Positions 36,027-44,078 of a stretch of DNA of 64,000 bases are shown here, piece by piece. This DNA is from Clostridium sp. CX1 (GTDB lineage: Bacteria > Bacillota > Clostridia > Clostridiales > Clostridiaceae). The translations under genes and the position numbers were made by a program. Below the pieces are notes generated by a model. That model ran no database searches. It was not told the origin of the DNA and saw only the letters and a program-made list of their open reading frames with translations. The stretch is taken from assembly GCF_025398335.1 (NCBI RefSeq), contig NZ_JAODOO010000001.1:248001-312000 (forward strand), given 5' to 3'. The first letter of the stretch is position 1; each line of letters begins with the position of its first letter.

Positions 36027-36243
36027 TTTATTTAAGGGAAAGATTAATGAATCGGATATAAATATTATTTTTGAAATAGTAAATTACAGATACATGAATA
36101 ATCTGCCTATTATCGTGTCCTCAGAGTTTACTCCAGAAGAACTTTTATATTTTGATGAGGGGATAGGAAGCAGGATTATTGAGATGTGCAAAGACTATAT
36201 TGTGGAGATTGAGGGAAGGGAGAATAATTACAGAGTTAAATAG
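35986..36243 (+). pseudogene. DnaC-like helicase-loader remnant (C-terminal part)
   Basis: 85-codon frame reading 'AEVLIIDDLFKGKINESD', the Walker B of DnaC/phage helicase-loader ATPases, then 'IIFEIVNYRYMNNLPIIVSS' (sensor I region) and 'IGSRIIEMCKDYIVEI', all C-terminal loader motifs. The zinc/N-terminal domain and Walker A, some 150-200 residues, are missing; a stop lies right before the ATG. It is probably what is left of a phage or plasmid gene. A terminator follows at 36377. Confidence 0.7.
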
Positions 36244-36376
36244 TTGGCATAGGAACTTAGGAGTTCAAGTATCTGCCTTTTTTATGAAACTTAGGGGACT
36301 TTTTGCTATAAAAGTTTATATGTATATAAAATTCCTAAATACAAACAATATTATAGTATGAAAAGTTAATTCTATT

Positions 36377-36423
36377 AAAGGTACTGGCTAAGACACTGCT
36401 TAGTTAAAGGACAGCACCTTTTT
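36377..36423 (+). terminator. Terminator after the dnaC-like remnant
   Basis: AAAGGT...CAGCACCTTTTT outer arms with an inner CTAAG/CTTAG stem and a T tail. Confidence 0.65.
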
Positions 36424-36476
36424 AGCCATGAAATAAATTTAGAAATTTGCACAACTAAATAAGGAGATAGAAACCA

Positions 36477-37628
36477 ATGAAGAAAAAGGTAATAACAACA
36501 GCAGCAGTTCTTTTAGTAATAGCAGCAGTCCTTTCTTTAGGAATATACAGCAAAAGAAAAAATCAAGTTAAACCAGTAAAAACAGCAGTGGTGAAAAAAG
36601 GAGACATTAAGGCGTATCTCTCTACTACTGCAGTTATAAAATCAAAAAATGCAAAGGACTATTTTGGCACTCAGTTAAAAATAAGAAATGTGAGAGTGAA
36701 GGTAGGAGATGCTGTTGCAAAGGGACAAAATCTCATTAATTATGATTTATCAGAGCTTAGTTCTCAAGTTAACCAGGCGCAGCTTCAATATGATAATGCC
36801 CTCCTTCAAAAAAGAGAATTAGTAAGTCAAAGGGATTCCATAAACTCAAGGATTAATGAGTTAGATAAAAAAATTAAGGAACTGGAAAAAAGCAGCGATT
36901 TAAGTTCAAAAGCAGCCCTTTCTGGACTTCAGCAGCAGAGAAGTGCACTTCAACCTATACCGGAATCAAAATTGCAGCAGGCGGATAACTCCGTGGCACT
37001 GGCCAAATCAGCTTTAGATGCTGCTAATTCAAAACTAAGTGCTGTTAGCAGTGGAATTGTATCTCAATTGGATGGGGTAGTAACCTCTTTAACTGCAGTA
37101 GAGGGGGCAGTACCAAATCCATCTCAACCATTGGTTACGGTACAGGACTTAAATAATTTAAAAGCAGTAGTGTCGCTGGGAAAATATGATGCGGAAAAGG
37201 TAACCTTAGGACAGGAGGCTAGTATAAAAAGCGGAGGCAGTGTCTTCAAAGGAAGGCTTTCCTTTCTGAGCCCTGCTGCATCAAAGCCTTCTTCCCCTGC
37301 TGGTGGAGAGACAACTCTTGAAGGTGATATAGATATTTTGGATAAGGATACAAATCTAAAGGTAGACTTTGATGTAGATGTAGATATACTGCTGGACAGT
37401 AAAAGTAATATTTTAAAAGTACCAGTAGAGGCTATAAAAAGTGATAAGTATGGCAATAGTTATGTTTTTGTAAACAGTAGTGGTATTGCAACGCAAAGGA
37501 ACATAAAGACAGGAATTAAATCAGATACAGAGGCAGAGGTCTTGCAGGGACTTTCCGGTGGAGAAAAACTTATCTTAAATCCAGGCAGTGTTATTAGCAA
37601 CGGAACTAAAGTAAAGGAAGCTGCTTAA
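36477..37628 (+). CDS. Periplasmic-adaptor-type protein (MacA/YknX-like)
   Basis: 383-aa membrane-fusion protein: N-terminal membrane anchor (about 5-24), lipoyl-like half motifs flanking a coiled-coil hairpin (about 95-190), and C-terminal beta-barrel domains ending 'GLSGGEKLILNPGSVISNG'. It is followed within 10 bases by a MacB-type ATPase and then a MacB-type permease. Together they resemble YknXYZ/MacAB efflux systems that export peptides or toxins, and it would link the permease to extracellular substrates. AAGGAGA precedes the start. Confidence 0.88.
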   Translation: MKKKVITTAAVLLVIAAVLSLGIYSKRKNQVKPVKTAVVKKGDIKAYLSTTAVIKSKNAKDYFGTQLKIRNVRVKVGDAVAKGQNLINYDLSELSSQVNQAQLQYDNALLQKRELVSQRDSINSRINELDKKIKELEKSSDLSSKAALSGLQQQRSALQPIPESKLQQADNSVALAKSALDAANSKLSAVSSGIVSQLDGVVTSLTAVEGAVPNPSQPLVTVQDLNNLKAVVSLGKYDAEKVTLGQEASIKSGGSVFKGRLSFLSPAASKPSSPAGGETTLEGDIDILDKDTNLKVDFDVDVDILLDSKSNILKVPVEAIKSDKYGNSYVFVNSSGIATQRNIKTGIKSDTEAEVLQGLSGGEKLILNPGSVISNGTKVKEAA

Positions 37629-37638
37629 GGAGGATGCC

Positions 37639-38334
37639 ATGCTTGAAGTAAAGGATATAGTTAAAACCTATAATACAGGAGAAATAAGTTTTACAGCATT
37701 AAAAAAGGTAAGTCTTAAAATAGAAAAGGGAGAGTTTACTGCCATAATGGGACCTTCTGGTTCAGGAAAATCTACCTTTATGAATATTTTAGGGTGCTTA
37801 GATAAAATGGATGAAGGCAGCTATATATTAAATAACAAGAACATCACTAATTTAAAAGAAGAGGAGCTTGCTGCAATAAGAAATAAGGAAATTGGCTTTG
37901 TTTTTCAAGCCTTTAACTTACTTCCTCGTATGACCATCTTAGAAAATGTAGAACTTCCTATGGTTTATGCTGGCATCTCAGAAAAGCTTAGAAAAGAAAA
38001 GTCTATGACAGCCCTTGAAAAGGTCGGTTTAAAGGATAGAATAAAGCACAGACCAAATGAAATTTCTGGTGGACAAAAGCAGAGGGTTGCTATAGCAAGA
38101 GCTATAGTGAATAATCCTGCAGTGATTATGGCAGATGAGCCTACTGGAAACTTAGATACTAGATCTACTTTAGAAATATTAAGGATTTTTCAGGATTTAA
38201 ATAGAGAAGGTTCTACTATAATAATGGTCACTCATGAGCCGGAGGTGGCAAAGCACACTAAGAGAATAGTAAAGTTTACTGACGGGGAAATAGTAAGTGA
38301 TGAACAAGTTAAAGATAGGGTAATTATAGAATAG
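37639..38334 (+). CDS. ABC ATPase, MacB/LolD type
   Basis: 231-aa ATPase with Walker [10 protein letters not shown], signature [14 protein letters not shown], Walker B '[12 protein letters not shown]' and switch His in 'MVTHEPE'. The motif '[22 protein letters not shown]' is that of the MacB/LolD/YknY group. It lies between its adaptor and permease genes; AAGGAGG precedes the start. Confidence 0.92.
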   Translation: MLEVKDIVKTYNTGEISFTALKKVSLKIEKGEFTAIMGPSGSGKSTFMNILGCLDKMDEGSYILNNKNITNLKEEELAAIRNKEIGFVFQAFNLLPRMTILENVELPMVYAGISEKLRKEKSMTALEKVGLKDRIKHRPNEISGGQKQRVAIARAIVNNPAVIMADEPTGNLDTRSTLEILRIFQDLNREGSTIIMVTHEPEVAKHTKRIVKFTDGEIVSDEQVKDRVIIE

Positions 38335-38411
38335 CAGAAGGAGAGGAGAAAGGCAGAGCTTATTTAGTGTAGGTGAATTTAAGCTTTACTTGCATAGGAT
38401 TGCCTAAGAAT

Positions 38412-39620
38412 ATGAATATAAAAGAAAATTTTAAAATAGCGATAGAAAGTGTAAAAGCAAATAAAATGAGATCCTTTCTCACCATGCTTGGAATTATTAT
38501 AGGCATAAGCTCAGTAATAGCTATAGTTTCACTAGGACAGGGTGGGCAGAATGCTATTACCGGTGAATTTGAAAAAATAGGAGCTGCCTCTGTAAGTATC
38601 AAAGTGAATCAGCAGAAGGCAGACAAAAGTGACTATATAACCTTAAAGGATGTAGAACAGATAAAAGAGAGAATTCCTACTGTAAAATATGTATCTCCTA
38701 CCTTGCAGAAACAAGGAATAGTAAGCTCTGATATTAAATCCAAAAGGGCCTTTATAACAGGAGCCAATGAAGATTATGGAAATATTGGTGATACGGAACT
38801 GATATATGGAAGATACTTTAATAGAGAAGAATATTTAGAAGGAAAGCCTACAATAGTAATAGATAATATTACTGCAAAAGCTCTCTTTGGCTATGAAGAT
38901 GCAGTGGGCAAAACCGTTAATCTTGGAGCTAAAATTTTTCCAAAGAAGGCAACTATAATAGGAATATCAAAAAATCAAATGGGAATGTTTGGAGGAGCAG
39001 ATGAGAATATGCCAGCTATGATATCAGCTCCTGCAACCTTTGTACAGCAGTTATATCCCAGTGAGAACCTTATTGAGTCCATAGTTGTAGTAGCTGTTGC
39101 AAAGGAAGATAGTGAAAATGCAGGTAATGGAGCTATAAGCATTCTGGAAAACAGACATAACAATGCTGGGAGAGATATCTATAGCGCAGAAAGTCTCTTG
39201 AAACAGTTAGACCAGATTAACAAGGTACTGGGGATTTTCACAGCCTTTATTAGTGCAGTAGCTGGCATATCCTTATTAGTTGGAGGAATAGGTGTAATGA
39301 ATATTATGTTGGTTTCCGTAACGGAAAGAACAAGAGAAATAGGCATAAGAAAGGCAATAGGGGCTACCACTAGAAACATATTAATGCAGTTTCTAACAGA
39401 GTCTCTTATCATTGCTCTAATAGGTGGAATAATTGGCATGATTCTTGGTATTTTAGGCTCATATTTTATCGGAAGCTTTGCAGGAATAACTCCTGTTGTA
39501 TCCCCTAAGGTTATACTGGCTGTTATACTGTTTTCTTCAGCAGTTGGAATATTTTTTGGTATATATCCTGCTAAGAAAGCAGCGGATCTGGACCCTATTG
39601 ATGCTTTAAGACATGAATAA
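38412..39620 (+). CDS. ABC permease, MacB/YknZ type
   Basis: 402-aa permease of the FtsX/MacB kind: one membrane segment (about 20-42), a large extracytoplasmic MacB_PCD domain (about 45-255), then three membrane segments (about 280-390) with the 'MNIMLVSVTERTREIGIRKAIGA' motif. The family N-terminus ('ENFKIAIESVKANKMRSFLT') starts at the ATG 38412. The frame is open back to a GTG at 38373 and the ribosome site at 38412 is weak, so this start rests on family fit. It is the last gene of the MacAB-like operon. Confidence 0.88.
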   Translation: MNIKENFKIAIESVKANKMRSFLTMLGIIIGISSVIAIVSLGQGGQNAITGEFEKIGAASVSIKVNQQKADKSDYITLKDVEQIKERIPTVKYVSPTLQKQGIVSSDIKSKRAFITGANEDYGNIGDTELIYGRYFNREEYLEGKPTIVIDNITAKALFGYEDAVGKTVNLGAKIFPKKATIIGISKNQMGMFGGADENMPAMISAPATFVQQLYPSENLIESIVVVAVAKEDSENAGNGAISILENRHNNAGRDIYSAESLLKQLDQINKVLGIFTAFISAVAGISLLVGGIGVMNIMLVSVTERTREIGIRKAIGATTRNILMQFLTESLIIALIGGIIGMILGILGSYFIGSFAGITPVVSPKVILAVILFSSAVGIFFGIYPAKKAADLDPIDALRHE

Positions 39621-39692
39621 AGAGAGGTAATAATTTTAGTATATTTACAAGGCTCCTTTCATTGATTTATAATGATTTCTAAGGATTCCTTC

Positions 39693-39736
39693 AACTAGGA
39701 TCAGGTGGGGTAAGACTCCATCTGATTCTAGTTTTA
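39693..39736 (+). terminator. Terminator after the MacB-like operon
   Basis: AACTAGGATCAGGTGG pairs with CCATCTGATTCTAGTT (G-U allowed) and is followed by TTTAC. Confidence 0.78.
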
Positions 39737-39765
39737 CTTCATATTTTTAGATTGGGGAAAGAGTT

Positions 39766-40410
39766 ATGAATAAAGATTTATTAGAAAAAACATTGCTGCA
39801 TATTAGAAAGAGATTTGAAAATGATTATAGTGGACATGATTACTATCACAGTGTTAGGGTTTATAAATTAGCTACTCATATTTGCAGAGAAGAAAAGGCT
39901 GATTTAGAAATAGTTCAATTAGCTTCTCTGCTGCATGATGTTGATGATTATAAATTATTTCACGGAAATCCAGGCACCTGTTCAAATGCAGAAACCTTTT
40001 TAAGGGACAATAATATAGAGGATACAAAGATAAAGGCTATATGTGATATAATCTCCTCAATATCTTTCAAAGGGACAGGCACACAGGTTCCTGCAAGCAA
40101 AGAAGGGAAAATAGTACAGGATGCAGATAGATTAGATGCAATTGGGGCTATTGGTATTGCAAGAACCTTTGCATATGGAGGTAGTAAAAATAGAGCTTTG
40201 CATATACCTAATGAAAAACCTAAGGGCAATATGAGCTTTGAGGAGTATTCTTCATCTAATGGAACTACTATAAACCACTTTTATGAAAAACTTTTAAAAT
40301 TAAAAGATTTAATGAATACAGAAACTGCTAAAAGAATAGCTAAATCCAGACATCAATATATGGAGAGTTTTTTATCAGAGTTTTTTAATGAATGGGATGG
40401 AATAATGTAG
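39766..40410 (+). CDS. HD-domain phosphohydrolase (YedJ-like)
   Basis: 214-aa cytoplasmic metal-dependent hydrolase. The H...HD...D pattern is 'GHDYYHSVRV', 'LLHDVDDYK' and 'DADRLDAIGAIGIARTF'. Length and motifs fit the YedJ/YpgQ group, which in other bacteria hydrolyses nucleotides. Single gene between terminators; GGGGAAAGAG precedes the start. Confidence 0.85.
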   Translation: MNKDLLEKTLLHIRKRFENDYSGHDYYHSVRVYKLATHICREEKADLEIVQLASLLHDVDDYKLFHGNPGTCSNAETFLRDNNIEDTKIKAICDIISSISFKGTGTQVPASKEGKIVQDADRLDAIGAIGIARTFAYGGSKNRALHIPNEKPKGNMSFEEYSSSNGTTINHFYEKLLKLKDLMNTETAKRIAKSRHQYMESFLSEFFNEWDGIM

Positions 40411-40446
40411 GAGGTATACAGCAGATCTTATGAAAACATCACCATG

Positions 40447-40491
40447 AATTAACCGTATTCCAAGGGCTAAGTCCTTAGAATACGGTTAATT
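40447..40491. terminator. Bidirectional terminator between HD-hydrolase and deacetylase genes
   Basis: AATTAACCGTATTC and GAATACGGTTAATT form a 14-bp perfect stem. Confidence 0.9.
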
Positions 40492-40590
40492 CTTTCCTTT
40501 GAAAATTCTCAGGATTATCTTCTGTAATTACCTTAAATTCATATTTTTTCTCTACAATATTCAATTTATAATTTAGAACAGTACCAGCAA
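40475..40590 (-). pseudogene. Possible C-terminal protein scrap
   Basis: On the minus strand, just after the deacetylase stop, an open frame in another phase reads 'EKKYEFKVITEDNPENFQRK', ending at TAA 40475-40477. It resembles the end of the adjacent deacetylase ('GYEFRTITNNTPEFYWRPSK'), so it could be the remnant of a duplicated copy. Short and without a start; weak evidence. Confidence 0.35.
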
Positions 40591-40593
40591 CAT

Positions 40594-41328
40594 TTACTTA
40601 GAAGGCCGCCAATAAAATTCTGGTGTATTATTTGTAATAGTTCTAAATTCATATCCAAGTTTTTTGTAATGCTGAATAATTTGAGGTAATGCTTTAGATG
40701 TATTCACATTTATATTATTACAGTGCATGAGAAAGACAATATAGGGTATTCCGCTACCTCTTGCAATTGCTTCTTTAGCAAACTCTTCTGGAGAAGAATA
40801 GGGTTTTGTTCCATCTGAAATGGAAGCATTCCAATCATAGACCTTAAAATTGTTATTATGCAATTTTACTAAAAAATCATTGTTTAAGTAGCAATTACTT
40901 CCATAGGGAAACCTAATAATGTTAGGTTTGATGCCTATTACCCTATTTATTTCTTCTGATGTTTTTATCATTTCCTCAATAAATGAATTTTCACTTGAAT
41001 AAATTTGTTTGTATTGGTGGCTGTAAGTATGTAAGCCTATACTGTGACCTTCCTTATAAATTCTTTTTAATACATCTTCGCTACCTTTAACATTGTTTCC
41101 TATTATGAAAAAGGTGGCTTTTACATTTTGCTCTTTTAAAACATCTAAGATATTATTAGTTACAATTGAACTAGGGCCATCATCAAAGGTTAAATAGATT
41201 ATATTTTTATTAGCACTTGAAAAAGCTGCCTTAGAGTTAGATGTTTTAATACTATAATTAGAAGTTGTTACAAGTATATATGCAAAAAATATTAAAAGAA
41301 AGAATAATGTTTTTATCTTTCGTTTCAT
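40594..41328 (-). CDS. Polysaccharide deacetylase (NodB family), secreted
   Basis: 244-aa exported protein. A basic, hydrophobic N-terminus (about 1-24) acts as signal or anchor. The NodB domain has the metal-binding Asp in 'YLTFDDGPS', the His pair in 'SIGLHTYSHQ', and 'IIRFPYGSNC' in which the usual 'RPPYG/RFPYG' is kept; the C-terminal His motif is 'VFLMHCN'. It would remove acetyl groups from N-acetylglucosamine or N-acetylmuramic acid in peptidoglycan, giving lysozyme resistance, or act on another polysaccharide. Confidence 0.87.
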   Translation of the reverse strand: MKRKIKTLFFLLIFFAYILVTTSNYSIKTSNSKAAFSSANKNIIYLTFDDGPSSIVTNNILDVLKEQNVKATFFIIGNNVKGSEDVLKRIYKEGHSIGLHTYSHQYKQIYSSENSFIEEMIKTSEEINRVIGIKPNIIRFPYGSNCYLNNDFLVKLHNNNFKVYDWNASISDGTKPYSSPEEFAKEAIARGSGIPYIVFLMHCNNINVNTSKALPQIIQHYKKLGYEFRTITNNTPEFYWRPSK

Positions 41329-41503
41329 AATACATTCATCCCTTCCGTAGATTTTAATGAAGTTTTAAATAAACCTAACTTCCAATGTCAAAGAACTACT
41401 ATATTGCATAGTAGTACCAACACTTTGAGTTATCAGTTATACTACCTCATAAATTTTATATGTGATGACAGATATAACAAAACTTTTGACTGCACTAAAA
41501 ACA

Positions 41504-41528
41504 GGTGTGTACATCTATCAAACACACC
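41504..41528 (-). terminator. Minus-strand terminator of the amidase gene
   Basis: GGTGTGT and ACACACC arms around an 11-base loop; on the minus strand the hairpin is followed by TGTTTTTAG. It lies 63 bases past the amidase stop. Confidence 0.7.
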
Positions 41529-41590
41529 GGTATCCAGTGCACCCAAATTTTTCTGTAGTATCATTCATATGTTGTTCACAAAGGAACTTT

Positions 41591-42757
41591 TTATCCATTT
41601 ATGTGTATAAGAAAAAATCTGATTTTAGCGTCACCCCAGCCTAAATCCCAAGGCACATGATATCTATCTGTAGTATGGGAGTTTACTAGAGGATAACCAT
41701 GAGAATCAAAACCTGTTACTACTGCAAAGTGATCTATATTTCCTCTACCTTTTTCATAAGCAACTAAGTCACCAAGTTGTAATTTTCCAACTGCTCCATT
41801 AGGAAGAGTTTCTGACGGCTTAGTTAACTCCTTGAAGGTACCAACGCTAATAACACTTCCTCTTCCACTGCCTACTAAATAACTCTTTAAACCATCTGCA
41901 TTAGCCCAAGCTCGACTACCTGAGGTCCAAGCACCACCAATAGGCATACCGCCTCCTTCTTTATCACCTAATACTTGGGAGACATAATTGGTACAATCTC
42001 CACCTATACCGTTATAATCATTATATTTTTTATTGTATTTAAAATTATTACCACTTCCCCAAGCTGCTCCACAGTATTTATCCGCATAAGCAACAGCCTT
42101 TTCGCGGTCGTAAAAACGTTTGTAATAGCTTCCTGCTTGATAAGTTGTATCTAGCTTATCTCTGAGAGTATCTATAAGATTTAACCTTGGTGAAAAATTG
42201 GACACATCACTAGAATAACTATGTAAGGCATCTTCAAAGCAGTCTGTATACCAATCGTTATAAATAACCCACTTGTCATTCTTTTTAATCAAGCTTGCAG
42301 TGTGTCTTATACCAACACCAAAAGAGTTAATTGAAGAGTCAGTATCGTTGTTATAAGAATAGTCAAACTTATAGGATTCTTCTAAAGCTATCTTTATTGT
42401 ATCTCCTTTAGGGTAAATTTTTTTTATTCTTATTGCAGACTCTATTTTACTAAATACTATATTTCTTTCCCTTGCCCAATCAACAAGATATTTTACACGT
42501 TTAATTTCATGCGCGAGTGACCATTTGCCGTACTTTTTCGAAGTATCAAAAAGTGTATTTAAAGAGGAAATATCACCAGAGACAAGGGCTTTTGAACGCT
42601 CATTATATATTCTTTCAACTTCAAGTTTTAATTCATTTTGATCAACTGGCTCAGAATTAGTAGAAGCATAGGCATTATAGCTTAAACTGGAAAAACTAAA
42701 TAAAAAAATAAATAATGCTAACAACAATTTTTTTATAGAACTAAAATATGTATTCAG
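41591..42757 (-). CDS. Secreted amidase-domain protein (Amidase_6 type), likely CTG start
   Basis: 388 codons from the preferred start. Signal peptide ('IKKLLLALFIFLFSFSSLSY'), an NTF2-like domain (about 40-205), then an Amidase_6-type Cys-protease-like domain with 'YNGIGGDCTNYVSQVLGD' as nucleophile and 'NIDHFAVVTGFDSHGYPLVN' as His region. Such proteins are predicted cell-wall amidases. The frame runs back to 42835, but AAGGAGG lies eight bases before a CTG (42757), which directly precedes the signal peptide; no ATG, GTG or TTG has a comparable site, so CTG initiation is inferred. Confidence 0.83.
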   Translation of the reverse strand: MNTYFSSIKKLLLALFIFLFSFSSLSYNAYASTNSEPVDQNELKLEVERIYNERSKALVSGDISSLNTLFDTSKKYGKWSLAHEIKRVKYLVDWARERNIVFSKIESAIRIKKIYPKGDTIKIALEESYKFDYSYNNDTDSSINSFGVGIRHTASLIKKNDKWVIYNDWYTDCFEDALHSYSSDVSNFSPRLNLIDTLRDKLDTTYQAGSYYKRFYDREKAVAYADKYCGAAWGSGNNFKYNKKYNDYNGIGGDCTNYVSQVLGDKEGGGMPIGGAWTSGSRAWANADGLKSYLVGSGRGSVISVGTFKELTKPSETLPNGAVGKLQLGDLVAYEKGRGNIDHFAVVTGFDSHGYPLVNSHTTDRYHVPWDLGWGDAKIRFFLIHING

Positions 42758-42871
42758 CCTGCATTCCTCCTTGTAGAAACCTTTATAATTCAATAGTATT
42801 ATTTTAACCAAAAAAACTATATTTACTTGATACAAGTTTTGGTTTTTGTAATTCTTTATTGTTAATATTTA

Positions 42872-42880
42872 TGGTATAAT
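42872..42880 (+). promoter_or_regulatory. Extended -10 promoter ahead of the small frame at 42914
   Basis: TGGTATAAT: a TGn extension followed by a perfect TATAAT; the -35 region (TTCTTT, 17 bases away) is weak, as is common for extended -10 promoters. Confidence 0.55.
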
Positions 42881-42913
42881 ATAGAAAAATTTAATGTTTA
42901 TGGGGGGATACTG

Positions 42914-43087
42914 ATGGATTATAATATTGAAGATGAAAAAGTTAAACGTTTAATTGAAATAGGCTCCATATTTGAGAGCATGGGAGTTGACTCAGTAGAG
43001 TTAGCAGAAAGTATTAAAGAACATATTCAAAACTGTCCAGGCGGCAAAGCCTGTCTAGAAAAGCTTGTTTCTAAAAATAATCCATAA
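42914..43087 (+). CDS. Small hypothetical protein, 57 aa
   Basis: Start ATG behind GGGGGG and an extended -10 promoter. The protein is acidic and helical, with two Cys in 'HIQNCPGGKACLEKL'. No family recognised. The pair of Cys and Gly-Gly might bind a metal or be a small redox site, but this is a guess. A hairpin terminator follows at 43178. Confidence 0.55.
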   Translation: MDYNIEDEKVKRLIEIGSIFESMGVDSVELAESIKEHIQNCPGGKACLEKLVSKNNP

Positions 43088-43177
43088 ATAGAAAAGTTTA
43101 TGTAAAAAGCAGATGAGCAAGGTAAACTAAGAATGTCGACCTTATAGGACAGAAAAGTTCTAGTATTATATAAAAAT

Positions 43178-43204
43178 AAGCTGGCAGCATAAGGCCAGCT
43201 TTTA
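43178..43204. terminator. Bidirectional terminator after kdpC and the small frame
   Basis: AAGCTGG and CCAGCTT arms around a 12-base loop; T-rich on the minus strand (TTATTTTTATA), serving the kdp operon, and TTTTA on the plus strand. Confidence 0.8.
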
Positions 43205-43345
43205 AAATGACTTTATAGTGAAAATATTTCTGGTTCATCAGTAAAAGAAGAAATGGTAGCTGTTCCCTCGGTAAAGTATAAAACTGCGAAAATTCCATCA
43301 TTAGCATTATACATAGACTTTAAGTTTTGCACCAATAATATTAGC

Positions 43346-43972
43346 CTATCTCATATTTAGAATTTTATATATTTCCAAATTAGCTTTCAAAACATTTACT
43401 CTAGGCTCACCAAATATTCCAAGCTGTTTACCATCTGTATATTTGTCAATTATTTTATTTAATTGAACTTCGCCTATACCCGTTGCTTTAGCTATAGCAG
43501 GGATTTGAAGCTGTGCAGCTTTAGGGCTTATATGGGGATCAAGCCCAGAACCAGAAGCAGTTAAAAGATCTGCAGGCAGCTGATCTTTTCTAATATCAGG
43601 ATTTGCCTTTAGAAAAGCATCCATATCCTTTTGAACTCTTTCCGCTAAGGCAGGATTGCTCGGTGCAAGATTTTGAGAACCAGAGGAAACTCCTAAGTAA
43701 GCGGTTTTTCCTTCATTATCCGGTTTTGTGTCTGCTTCTGTATAGGTATTGTAATTTACTGCTGATGGTCTTCCTTTAAAAAATCTTGCATCACTGAAGC
43801 TTTGCCCTAAAACCTCAGAACCTACCTTTTTTCCACCTATTTCTATAATACTTCCCTTAGCCTGCCTTGGGAAAACAAGCTGGCTTAATCCTGTCATTAA
43901 CAGTGGATAGCCTATTCCGCATATAATTAATAAAACAATACTTAAAAGAAAAGCCTTTTTTATAATTTTCAT
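43346..43972 (-). CDS. kdpC: Potassium-transporting ATPase subunit C
   Basis: 208-aa KdpC: one N-terminal membrane segment (about 7-28), the 'PLLMTGLSQLVFPRQAKGS' motif, 'DARFFKGRPSAVNYN', and the C-terminal 'TASGSGLDPHISPKAAQLQ' signature. KdpC stabilises the KdpA-KdpB complex for high-affinity K+ uptake. A 106-base gap separates it from kdpB, with a palindrome TTTATAGGT-T-ACCTATAAA near 44002-44020. AAGGATGAAGG precedes the start. Confidence 0.95.
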   Translation of the reverse strand: MKIIKKAFLLSIVLLIICGIGYPLLMTGLSQLVFPRQAKGSIIEIGGKKVGSEVLGQSFSDARFFKGRPSAVNYNTYTEADTKPDNEGKTAYLGVSSGSQNLAPSNPALAERVQKDMDAFLKANPDIRKDQLPADLLTASGSGLDPHISPKAAQLQIPAIAKATGIGEVQLNKIIDKYTDGKQLGIFGEPRVNVLKANLEIYKILNMR

Positions 43973-44078
43973 AGACCTTCATCCTTTCAATTAAAGCCAT
44001 ATTTATAGGTTACCTATAAATCACTTCTTAATCTTTTAACAATGAAAATTTATAGTCAAAACTATTTTTTCATCAGCC

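Noticed and set aside
43213-43314. 33-codon minus-strand frame after kdpC
   Set aside because: It reads like protein (ANDGIFAVLYFTEGTATISS) and could be the end of a lost gene, but it has no ribosome site and no recognisable family.
44002-44020. Palindrome TTTATAGGT-T-ACCTATAAA in the kdpB-kdpC gap
   Set aside because: Too short a loop for a stable terminator and no T run; could be an RNA processing or protein site but there is no supporting evidence.
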